Assembly (NCBI GenBank): GCA_018224315.1
Contig: JAGTVF010000100.1
Coordinates: 1 to 5,594, forward strand
Length of the DNA: 5,594 nucleotides
Direction of reading: 5' to 3'
DNA from: Desulfobacterales bacterium
GTDB lineage: Bacteria > Desulfobacterota > Desulfobacteria > Desulfobacterales > Desulfosalsimonadaceae
The notes under the pieces were generated by a model. That model had not been told where the DNA came from and did not search any database. It saw nothing but the letters and a program-made list of their open reading frames with translations. Positions within the stretch are counted from its first letter, which is position 1. Every line of letters starts with the position of its first letter. Of the stretch, positions 1 through 5,594 are shown piece after piece. Position numbers and translations under genes: made by a program.

Positions 1-5
1 AAAAA

Positions 6-103
6 TGGCGGAAGTGCATGGGAATCGAACCCACCCGGGACGGTTTTAACGCCCCACACCGGATTTGAAGTCCGGGAGCCCCACCAGTGAGCTGCGCACT
101 TCC
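6..103 (-). tRNA. selC: tRNA-Sec (selenocysteine tRNA, anticodon TCA)
   Basis: This tRNA decodes UGA as selenocysteine, after charging with serine and conversion by SelA, and is delivered by SelB. Read on the minus strand, the acceptor stem is 8 bp, GGAAGTGC (103-96) with GCACTTCC (17-10), followed by discriminator G and an encoded CCA (8-6). The anticodon loop is CTTCAAA with TCA at 68-66, on the stem CCGGA/TCCGG. A long variable arm forms by GGGGCG pairing with CGTCCC around a 7-nt loop. The T stem is 5 bp (GTGGG/CCCAT, one G-U) with loop TTCGATT. This 8+5 geometry, long variable arm and GGACTTCAAATCC core are hallmarks of bacterial tRNA-Sec. Length is 98 nt with CCA; E. coli selC is 95. 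Five T residues follow the CCA on the minus strand (5-1), possibly part of a terminator cut by the window edge. selA, selB, selD and any selenoprotein gene lie outside. Confidence 0.97.
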
Positions 104-118
104 GCATGGATCATTGAA

Positions 119-146
119 ACAATAGTGATTGTGTATTTTTTGTCAA
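119..146 (-). promoter_or_regulatory. Putative sigma70 promoter of selC
   Basis: On the minus strand a perfect -35 TTGACA (146-141) is followed after 16 bp by TATTGT (124-119), which matches 4 of 6 positions of the -10 consensus. Initiation would fall near 112, leaving a leader of about 9 nt before the mature tRNA 5' end at 103. That is a plausible arrangement for a single tRNA gene. The -10 lies inside the inverted repeat ACAAT-AGTG-ATTGT (119-132), so binding there by a regulator could affect it. Confidence 0.7.
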
Positions 147-156
147 TAACATCTTT

Positions 157-164
157 GGGGTGAT
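157..164 (+). promoter_or_regulatory. Ribosome binding site of the M20 peptidase gene
   Basis: GGGGTGAT closely matches the GGAGGTGAT Shine-Dalgarno consensus and ends about 6-7 nt before the ATG at 171. An in-frame TAA at 147-149, with no other start codon in between, makes 171 the only possible start of the following gene. Confidence 0.75.
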
Positions 165-170
165 TGTGCA

Positions 171-1322
171 ATGGTCAACAAAAAACGGCTGGCAGAAACT
201 TTTAAAACCCTTGTATCCATCGATTCCGTCTCCCGGGAAGAGGGGCGGGTCTCGCGTGAAATCCGAAAGATGCTCGAGCCCTTAAACCCTGAGGTCTTTA
301 TCGATGATGCGGGCCGCCATACCGGAAGCGATACCGGCAACCTGATCTTGCGGCTCCCCGGCACCCGGGATGTGCCTCCCCTGATGCTCAATGCCCACAT
401 GGACACGGTGGAGCCGGGCCGGGGGGTCAAGCCCCGGTTTGTTGACGGGGTGTTTTACAGCGACGGCACAACCGTGCTGGGTGCAGATGACAAAAGCGCG
501 CTGGCCATTATCATTGAAACCGTTTTGTCCCTGCATGAAAACAACACAGACCACGGTCCCCTGGATCTGGTGTTTACCATATGCGAGGAAATCGGGCTGC
601 AGGGCGCCAAGAACCTGGATTTCAGTCTGATTTCGGCAAAATACGGCTATGCCTTAGACACTGCGGACACGGAAACCATTATCACCCGGGCGCCCACGGC
701 CAATCACTTTGAACTGGTAGTTTACGGAAAAGCCGCCCATGCTGGGGCTGAACCCGAAAAAGGGATCAATGCCATCGTGCTGGCCAGCCGGGCCATTGCT
801 TCTTTGGAACTTGGCCGCATCGACGAGGAGACCACCGCCAACATCGGGGTGTTTCAGTGCGACGGCGCCACCAATATTGTTCCTGAGACCGCCCGGGTCA
901 AAGGGGAGGTCAGAAGTCATGATCCGGCAAAACTCGAGGCGGTGACCCGTAAAATCCTGGATGCCTTTGATGCCCAGGCCCGCACCTGGCCCCGGCAGCA
1001 GGACGGACAGGACTTGCCCAGGGTGACCGTTGATCTGACAAACGAATTTCCAAGAACCCATATCCCGGAAGAACATGCAGTGGTGCGCATGGCAAAGACC
1101 GCTGCGGCCCGCCTGGGCCGGGAACTGGTCTGCCGCCGGACCGGCGGCGGGGCCGATGCCAATATTTTTTTTGGCAAGGGCATTACGACCGGGGTGATCG
1201 GCACGGGCATGCGCGAAATCCATACGGTCCGGGAAAACATTGCCGTTGATGACATGGCCCGCACCGTTGAACTGCTCACCGAGATCATCGGCCTGCACGC
1301 CCACGGGGATTATCGTCCATGA
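171..1322 (+). CDS. M20-family zinc metallopeptidase, PepT-like
   Basis: A probable cytoplasmic two-metal aminopeptidase of the M20 clan, closest in style to peptidase T-like proteins that trim small peptides. It is 383 aa, slightly shorter than classical PepT (about 410), with no signal peptide. Conserved sites run in family order: NAHMDTV (74-80; ligand H76, catalytic D78), GADDKS (104-109; bridging D106), the CEE motif (general base E139, ligand E140), ALDTAD (161-166; D163) and REIHTVREN (348-356; H351). The inserted lid/dimerisation domain begins near 178 and shows GKAAHAG (186-192) and a GGGADAN segment (325-331). All expected metal ligands are present, so the enzyme should be active. 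The start is fixed by an upstream in-frame stop and a good ribosome binding site. The stop overlaps the next gene start (ATGA), implying translational coupling with larC. True substrate is unknown; another M20 activity such as a carboxypeptidase or deacylase cannot be excluded. Confidence 0.9.
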   Translation: MVNKKRLAETFKTLVSIDSVSREEGRVSREIRKMLEPLNPEVFIDDAGRHTGSDTGNLILRLPGTRDVPPLMLNAHMDTVEPGRGVKPRFVDGVFYSDGTTVLGADDKSALAIIIETVLSLHENNTDHGPLDLVFTICEEIGLQGAKNLDFSLISAKYGYALDTADTETIITRAPTANHFELVVYGKAAHAGAEPEKGINAIVLASRAIASLELGRIDEETTANIGVFQCDGATNIVPETARVKGEVRSHDPAKLEAVTRKILDAFDAQARTWPRQQDGQDLPRVTVDLTNEFPRTHIPEEHAVVRMAKTAAARLGRELVCRRTGGGADANIFFGKGITTGVIGTGMREIHTVRENIAVDDMARTVELLTEIIGLHAHGDYRP

Positions 1323-2500
1323 TGGCCTATTTTGACTGTTTTTCCGGCATCAGCGGGGACATGACCCTTGGGGCCCTGGCGGAGCTGGGCGTGCCCATGG
1401 ATTGGCTGGCGCAGAATCTCAAAGACCAGCTGGGCTTAGATGATTTCCGGCTCACGGCCCGGCGGGTGAAACGATGCGGCATTTCGGCCACATCTGTCAG
1501 CGTTGAGGCGGAAAACGGACCGGAGCGCGATTACCAGGCCATCTCGCAGATGATCGCCCAAAGCCGCCTGGCAGCGCCGGTCAGACAAATGAGCCTGGCC
1601 ATGTTTGACCGGCTGGCAGAGGCCGAGGCGAAAATTCACGAGTGCGAAAAAGCCCGGGTCCATTTTCACGAAGTGGGCGGCGTGGATGCCATCGTGGACA
1701 TGGTGGGAACGGCCATGGGCATTGATTACCTGGGCATTGAAAAGGTGTTTGCCTCGCCCCTGCCCCTGGGATCCGGCACGGTCACCTGCAGCCACGGCAC
1801 CCTTCCTGTGCCGGCGCCGGCAACCGCAGCCCTGTTAAAAGGGGTGCCGGTATACGGTTCCCAAATTCCCTTTGAGCTGGTCACCCCCACGGGTGCGGCC
1901 ATTATTACCACCCTTGCCCGGGATTTCGGCCCGGTTTGCGACATGGTGCTGGAAAATACCGGCTACGGCGCGGGCTCCCGGGACTTGGAAGCGCGCGCCA
2001 ATGTTTTGCGCATCATTACCGGCAGCCGTCCGGATGGGGGGGCGGAGGCCATGGTGATGGTGGAGACCTGTATTGACGATATGAACCCCGAGATTTACAC
2101 ATATGTCTCAGACCGGCTGTTTGCAGACGGCGCCCGGGATGTTTACATGATTCCGGTTTATATGAAAAAGGGCAGGCCCGGGGTCCTGCTGCAGGTGCTG
2201 TGTGACAGCGAATCCCAGCAGGTTCTGACAGCGCGCATTTTAAGCGAGACCAGCGCCATCGGGGTCCGCTATTACCCGGTCCGGCGCCGGGTCTTAGAGC
2301 GCAGGGCGGTTGTGGTGAGCACTCCTTACGGCGAGATTGCGGCCAAGCAGGTCAAAACCCCGGAAGGCGGCTGGCGCATGGCGCCCGAGTATGAATCCTG
2401 CCGTCTGGCGGCAGAGGCCTGCGATGTTGCCCTGCGAACCGTCTATGAATCGGTTTTGACCGTTTCCGGCGGTCATGATGCGGGCCCACGGAGTCCATGA
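1319..2500 (+). CDS. larC: LarC, nickel insertion protein for the nickel-pincer nucleotide cofactor
   Basis: LarC is the CTP-dependent cyclometallase that inserts nickel into pyridinium-3,5-bisthiocarboxylate mononucleotide, the last step of making the nickel-pincer cofactor used by lactate racemase LarA and relatives. The 393-aa product has the family hallmarks: YFDCFSGISGDM (4-15), a His/Glu-rich HFHEVGGVDAIVDM (115-128), SPLPLGSG (146-153), HGTLPVPAPAT (159-169), ELVTPTGAAI (186-195), GYGAGSRD (215-222), CIDDMNPE (251-258), KKGRPG (283-288) and PEYESC (356-361). It is one uninterrupted frame, whereas Lactobacillus plantarum larC is split into C1 and C2 and read by a programmed frameshift. 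ATG at 1319 overlaps the peptidase stop; ATG at 1322 is an alternative, but GGGGA at 1305-1309 spaces better to 1319. larA, larB and larE are not in this window. TGA stop, with another in-frame TGA four codons later. Confidence 0.95.
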   Translation: MMAYFDCFSGISGDMTLGALAELGVPMDWLAQNLKDQLGLDDFRLTARRVKRCGISATSVSVEAENGPERDYQAISQMIAQSRLAAPVRQMSLAMFDRLAEAEAKIHECEKARVHFHEVGGVDAIVDMVGTAMGIDYLGIEKVFASPLPLGSGTVTCSHGTLPVPAPATAALLKGVPVYGSQIPFELVTPTGAAIITTLARDFGPVCDMVLENTGYGAGSRDLEARANVLRIITGSRPDGGAEAMVMVETCIDDMNPEIYTYVSDRLFADGARDVYMIPVYMKKGRPGVLLQVLCDSESQQVLTARILSETSAIGVRYYPVRRRVLERRAVVVSTPYGEIAAKQVKTPEGGWRMAPEYESCRLAAEACDVALRTVYESVLTVSGGHDAGPRSP

Positions 2501-2508
2501 ACAATGCC

Positions 2509-2535
2509 TTGACACAAAGGGCTGCAGATTATAGA
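2509..2535 (+). promoter_or_regulatory. Possible promoter just upstream of pgpA
   Basis: A perfect TTGACA (2509-2514) and TATAGA (2530-2535, 5 of 6 to TATAAT) are separated by 15 bp, shorter than the optimal 17. Only 5 bp separate the -10 from the pgpA ATG at 2541, so a transcript from here would be leaderless or nearly so. The match may be chance. Confidence 0.35.
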
Positions 2536-2540
2536 ACCAA

Positions 2541-3014
2541 ATGAATTTTATCTCCAAATTGTCCGTGGCTGTGGCCACGGGCGGATATATCGGCAAAATT
2601 CCATTTGCCCCGGGCACCTTTGGCTCGATTCCGGGCCTTTTGCTGTACTGGGTCATGGCGCAGATGCACACCCGCTATGCCGTGCTGCTGGCGCTGGCCG
2701 TGATTGCAGCAGCTGTTTGGTCTGCGGGACGGGCCGAGACCGTGATGGGGCAAAAAGACCCCGGGGCCATTGTAATCGATGAGATTGCGGGCATGGCGGT
2801 TGTTTTTGCAGGGCTTCCCCTGTCCTGGCCCCTGGCAATTTCCGGGTTTGTGCTGTTTCGGATTTTTGACATCATAAAGCCCTTTCCCGTGGGGTGGCTG
2901 GAACGACAGTTTGACGGCGGACTGGGAATCGTCATTGATGATGTGGCTGCAGGCCTGATCTGCCGGGTGATTCTGGCAGCCGCCCTGGCCGTGTTGCCGG
3001 CCGGCTTCGGGTAA
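2541..3014 (+). CDS. pgpA: Phosphatidylglycerophosphatase A (PgpA)
   Basis: PgpA is an inner-membrane phosphatase that converts phosphatidylglycerophosphate to phosphatidylglycerol, the last step of anionic phospholipid synthesis. The 157-aa length is typical. Family motifs are all present: GGYIGKIPFAPGTFGS (14-29), KDPGAIVIDEIAGM (72-85) with its acidic DE, FRIFDIIKPFP (106-116) and FDGGLGIVIDDVAAG (124-138), the last two carrying acidic residues expected to bind magnesium. Hydrophobic stretches near 30-41, 46-60, 84-105 and 137-153 fit a small polytopic membrane protein. In-frame TAG at 2532 excludes longer forms. No convincing Shine-Dalgarno precedes ATG 2541: the nearest purine run, AAAGGG (2516-2521), is about 20 nt away. 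TTG 2559 and GTG 2565 have no better site and would trim the N-terminus. It lies 40 bp after larC and 10 bp before thpR. Confidence 0.94.
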   Translation: MNFISKLSVAVATGGYIGKIPFAPGTFGSIPGLLLYWVMAQMHTRYAVLLALAVIAAAVWSAGRAETVMGQKDPGAIVIDEIAGMAVVFAGLPLSWPLAISGFVLFRIFDIIKPFPVGWLERQFDGGLGIVIDDVAAGLICRVILAAALAVLPAGFG

Positions 3015-3024
3015 GCGCTCCTGG

Positions 3025-3657
3025 ATGCCCATGAGTGACAAAAATACCAAAAAGGTCCGACCACAATCGCCATCAGGCGATTTTGTGCGGGCTTTTATTG
3101 CCGTGCGCCTGCCCGGCGAAGTGACGGCCGCTCTGGCCGATTTGCAGGCCCGGCTCCGGAAATCCGGTCTGAAAATGAAATACACATCACCGGAAAACAT
3201 TCATCTGACGCTGAAATTTTTGGGCCCTGTGCCGGCTTCGGCCGTAAAAGCGGTTTCGGCTGCAACAGCAGAGGCGGTTTCCGGTGTTTCCAAAATGTGC
3301 ATAGACACCCGGGGCCTTGGTGTGTTTCCCGGCGTGCGCCGGCCCAGGGTGATGTGGACCGGAATCGGGGGGCAGACCCAGCAGTTGGCATTCTTGCAGC
3401 AGACCGTGGAAGAGAAAATGGCCGGGCTGGGATTTGAAAAGGAAAACCGGGAATTTACCGGGCATCTGACCCTGGGCCGGTTTAAGGCAAAGGCCGATCC
3501 GGCCGGTGTTGCAGATGCCATTGCACAATTCGGCGATTTTTGTGCCGGCCCTTTTGAAATACAATCCGTGCAGTTGTTTGAAAGCACCCTGACCCCGAAG
3601 GGCCCGGTATACAGGGTAATTTCCGGCCACGGGCTGGGCGCTGATTCCACGGTATAA
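3025..3657 (+). CDS. thpR: RNA 2',3'-cyclic phosphodiesterase ThpR (2H phosphoesterase, LigT-like)
   Basis: A cytoplasmic 2H-superfamily enzyme that opens RNA 2',3'-cyclic phosphates to 2'-phosphates; E. coli ThpR/LigT can also join tRNA halves with a 2'-5' bond in vitro. The signature pair of HxT motifs is intact: HLTLKFLG (60-67; H60, T62) and HLTLGRFK (147-154; H147, T149), with the usual RAFIAVRLP strand (22-30) and the late LFESTLTPKGPVYRVI segment (184-199). The start is uncertain. ATG 3025 and ATG 3031 both lack a clear ribosome binding site and add about 20 polar residues before the fold. GTG 3085 would give the family-typical N-terminus MRAFIAVRLP and has AGG at 3075-3077, 7 nt upstream. 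It follows pgpA by 10 bp, suggesting co-transcription. The TAA stop lies within a TATAAT that may belong to the recA promoter. Confidence 0.92.
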   Translation: MPMSDKNTKKVRPQSPSGDFVRAFIAVRLPGEVTAALADLQARLRKSGLKMKYTSPENIHLTLKFLGPVPASAVKAVSAATAEAVSGVSKMCIDTRGLGVFPGVRRPRVMWTGIGGQTQQLAFLQQTVEEKMAGLGFEKENREFTGHLTLGRFKAKADPAGVADAIAQFGDFCAGPFEIQSVQLFESTLTPKGPVYRVISGHGLGADSTV

Positions 3658-3780
3658 TATATTTTCGGCAAACACACGAAATCCATTTTGCAGCCTTGCA
3701 GAAAATGATTGCCACCGGTATCAACCCCGGCGATCCTGATTTTCAGTCAAGGGGCATGATACATCCTTCAGGAGGCGGAT
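3653..3780 (+). promoter_or_regulatory. recA upstream control region (promoter and candidate operator)
   Basis: This 123-bp gap is the longest non-coding stretch in the window and is locally AT-rich. A perfect -10 TATAAT (3653-3658) overlaps the thpR stop but no good -35 lies 16-18 bp upstream. Initiation would be near 3665, where an inverted repeat TTTCG-N9-CGAAA (3663-3681) sits at the usual place for a repressor operator. A second weaker candidate is TTGCAG (3696-3701), 17 bp, TATCAA (3719-3724); TTGCAG is also repeated at 3688-3693. No E. coli, Bacillus or alphaproteobacterial LexA box is visible. SOS control is expected for recA but the binding site here is not identified with confidence. 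Confidence 0.4.
3770..3775 (+). promoter_or_regulatory. Strong recA ribosome binding site
   Basis: AGGAGG is a full-consensus Shine-Dalgarno 5 nt before ATG 3781. It is by far the strongest ribosome binding site in the window, fitting a highly expressed protein, and selects 3781 over the in-frame ATG at 3793. Confidence 0.88.
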
Positions 3781-4851
3781 ATGAGCAAGTCCATGGACAA
3801 GGAAAAGGCGGTGCAGACAGCCATTGGCCAGATCGAGCGCCAGTTTGGCAAGGGTTCGATCATGAAGCTGGGCAGCAGCACCATCATTGACATTCCGGCA
3901 ATCCCCACCGGTTCCATTGCCCTGGACCTGGCCCTGGGCATCGGCGGCATTCCCCGGGGAAGGGTCACCGAGATCTACGGGCCCGAAGCCTCCGGCAAAA
4001 CCACCCTTGCCCTGCATGCCGTGGCCGAGGCCCAGCGGCAGGGGGGCATTGCCGCGTTTGTGGATGCCGAGCACGCCCTGGACACTGCCTATGCGAAAAG
4101 ACTTGGGGTCAATACGGACGAACTGCTGGTTTCCCAGCCGGATACCGGGGAGCAGGCCCTTGAAATCGCGGATATGCTGGTGCGAAGCGGGGCCGTGGAC
4201 ATCCTGGTCATCGACTCGGTGGCCGCCCTGGTGCCCCGGGCCGAAATTGAGGGGGAAATGGGCGATTCCCACATGGGCCTGCAGGCCCGGCTCATGTCCC
4301 AGGCCCTGCGAAAACTCACCGGCACCATGTCCAAGACCAATACCTCCCTGATCTTTATCAACCAGATCCGGATGAAAATCGGGGTGGTTTTCGGCAATCC
4401 CGAAACCACCACCGGCGGCAACGCCCTGAAATTTTATTCATCGGTGCGCATCGAGGTGCGCCGGACCGGCTCCATCAAGGAGGGCCAGGAGGTGATGGGC
4501 AACCGCACCAAGGCCAAAGTGGTCAAAAACAAGCTGGCCCCGCCGTTTAAAGAAGCCGAGTTTGACGTGATGTACGGCGAAGGCATCTCGGCTGCAGGCG
4601 ATCTGCTGGATATGGGGGTCCGCGCCGGGGTCATTGAAAAAAGCGGTTCCTGGTATTCCCATGACGGCCAGCGCCTGGGTCAGGGCCGGGAGAACATCAA
4701 GAAGTTTTTCCACGAAAATCCGGACCTGCACGCCAACCTGCGCGACCGGGTCAAGACAGCCCTGGGCTTGACCCCGGGCAAAAAGCAGGAAGCCACAGCC
4801 GAAGCCGGCCAGGAGCCCGCCGGCGGCGAACCCGAAGCAGCTGAAAAATAG
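3781..4851 (+). CDS. recA: Recombinase A (RecA)
   Basis: RecA polymerises on single-stranded DNA, catalyses strand exchange with ATP, and acts as co-protease for LexA cleavage. At 356 aa it is normal length. Seen in order: N-terminal polymerisation helix (about 5-25), Walker A GPEASGKT (67-74; K73), VDAEHAL (94-100; catalytic E97), Walker B ILVIDS (141-146; D145), loop L1 region [16 protein letters not shown] (151-166), the [10 protein letters not shown] strand (192-201; Q195), loop L2 [14 protein letters not shown] (207-220), then the C-terminal domain with YGEGIS (265-270), KSGSWYS (287-293) and GQGREN (300-305). The tail after 334 is Glu/Ala/Gly/Pro-rich, the acidic tail that commonly tempers RecA activity. 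No intein or missing residue. alaS begins 9 bp after the stop with no recX between, so recA and alaS may share transcripts. Confidence 0.99.
   Translation: MSKSMDKEKAVQTAIGQIERQFGKGSIMKLGSSTIIDIPAIPTGSIALDLALGIGGIPRGRVTEIYGPEASGKTTLALHAVAEAQRQGGIAAFVDAEHALDTAYAKRLGVNTDELLVSQPDTGEQALEIADMLVRSGAVDILVIDSVAALVPRAEIEGEMGDSHMGLQARLMSQALRKLTGTMSKTNTSLIFINQIRMKIGVVFGNPETTTGGNALKFYSSVRIEVRRTGSIKEGQEVMGNRTKAKVVKNKLAPPFKEAEFDVMYGEGISAAGDLLDMGVRAGVIEKSGSWYSHDGQRLGQGRENIKKFFHENPDLHANLRDRVKTALGLTPGKKQEATAEAGQEPAGGEPEAAEK

Positions 4852-5594
<743 letters not shown>

Larger units (their letters stand above)
113..172. repeat. Cluster of ATTG/CAAT half-sites and a 9-bp direct repeat between selC and the peptidase gene
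   Basis: The divergent intergenic region contains six alternating half-sites: ATTG (113-116), CAAT (120-123), ATTG (128-131), CAAT (144-147), ATTG (163-166) and CAAT (169-172). They form perfect inverted repeats ATTG-AAA-CAAT (113-123), ACAAT-AGTG-ATTGT (119-132) and ATTG-TG-CAAT (163-172). The 9-mer GTGATTGTG occurs at 125-133 and again at 160-168, a period of 35 bp. The first copy lies in the selC promoter spacer, the second overlaps the peptidase ribosome binding site. The repeats are directly visible; an operator role is inference. Confidence 0.45.

Noticed and set aside
104..170. A plus-strand promoter for the peptidase gene, for example TTGAAA (114-119) with TATTTT (134-139)
   Set aside because: The spacing is only 14 bp and no alternative pair is better, so a promoter must exist here or nearby but cannot be placed.
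654..1304. A 216-codon minus-strand open frame within the M20 peptidase gene
   Set aside because: It is a shadow of a gene whose catalytic motifs are all intact, and it resembles no known family.
2498..2512. Selenocysteine read-through at the larC TGA stop
   Set aside because: Another in-frame TGA follows after three codons, and the LarC domain is already complete.
2529..3200. A 223-codon minus-strand open frame opposite pgpA and thpR
   Set aside because: Both plus-strand genes have complete family motifs; the antisense translation is low-complexity and unrecognisable.
3755..3765. Extended -10 like TGATACAT just before the recA ribosome binding site
   Set aside because: It leaves almost no leader before the Shine-Dalgarno and has no matching -35.

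Overview
The window is an ordinary, densely packed bacterial chromosome segment. It is GC-rich (roughly 58-60% by eye) and holds one RNA gene and six protein genes, the last cut by the right edge. Taken together, the contents suggest a Desulfobacterota (former Deltaproteobacteria), probably Desulfobacterales-like. They are a selenocysteine tRNA, a nickel-pincer cofactor gene (larC), a PepT-like M20 peptidase, and a pgpA-thpR-recA-alaS housekeeping run. This placement rests on gene content and protein style, not on a database match, so treat it as moderately likely.

Left part (1-170): a complete selenocysteine tRNA gene (selC) lies on the minus strand with a good sigma70-type promoter. A 67-bp divergent intergenic region separates it from the first plus-strand gene. 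That short region carries an unusual cluster of alternating ATTG/CAAT half-sites and a 9-bp direct repeat.

Middle (171-3657): four plus-strand genes lie nearly end to end. An M20-family metallopeptidase overlaps larC by 4 bp (ATGA). A 40-bp gap with a promoter-like sequence leads to pgpA (phosphatidylglycerophosphatase A). After 10 bp comes thpR (2H-type RNA 2',3'-cyclic phosphodiesterase). The functions are unrelated (peptide turnover, nickel cofactor synthesis, phospholipid synthesis, RNA end processing), so this is a tightly packed directon more than a single pathway.

Right part (3658-5594): a 123-bp leader precedes recA and is the longest gap in the window. It has a perfect TATAAT overlapping the thpR stop, an inverted repeat near the expected transcription start, and a strong ribosome binding site. 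recA is complete. After 9 bp comes alaS (alanyl-tRNA synthetase), of which only the N-terminal 244 codons are present. recX, often found between recA and alaS, and cinA, often found near pgpA/recA, are absent from these junctions.

I found no mobile element, CRISPR array, toxin-antitoxin pair, defence gene or clearly new system. The points worth a second look are regulatory: the selC/peptidase divergent region, the pgpA start that lacks a Shine-Dalgarno, and the recA leader.
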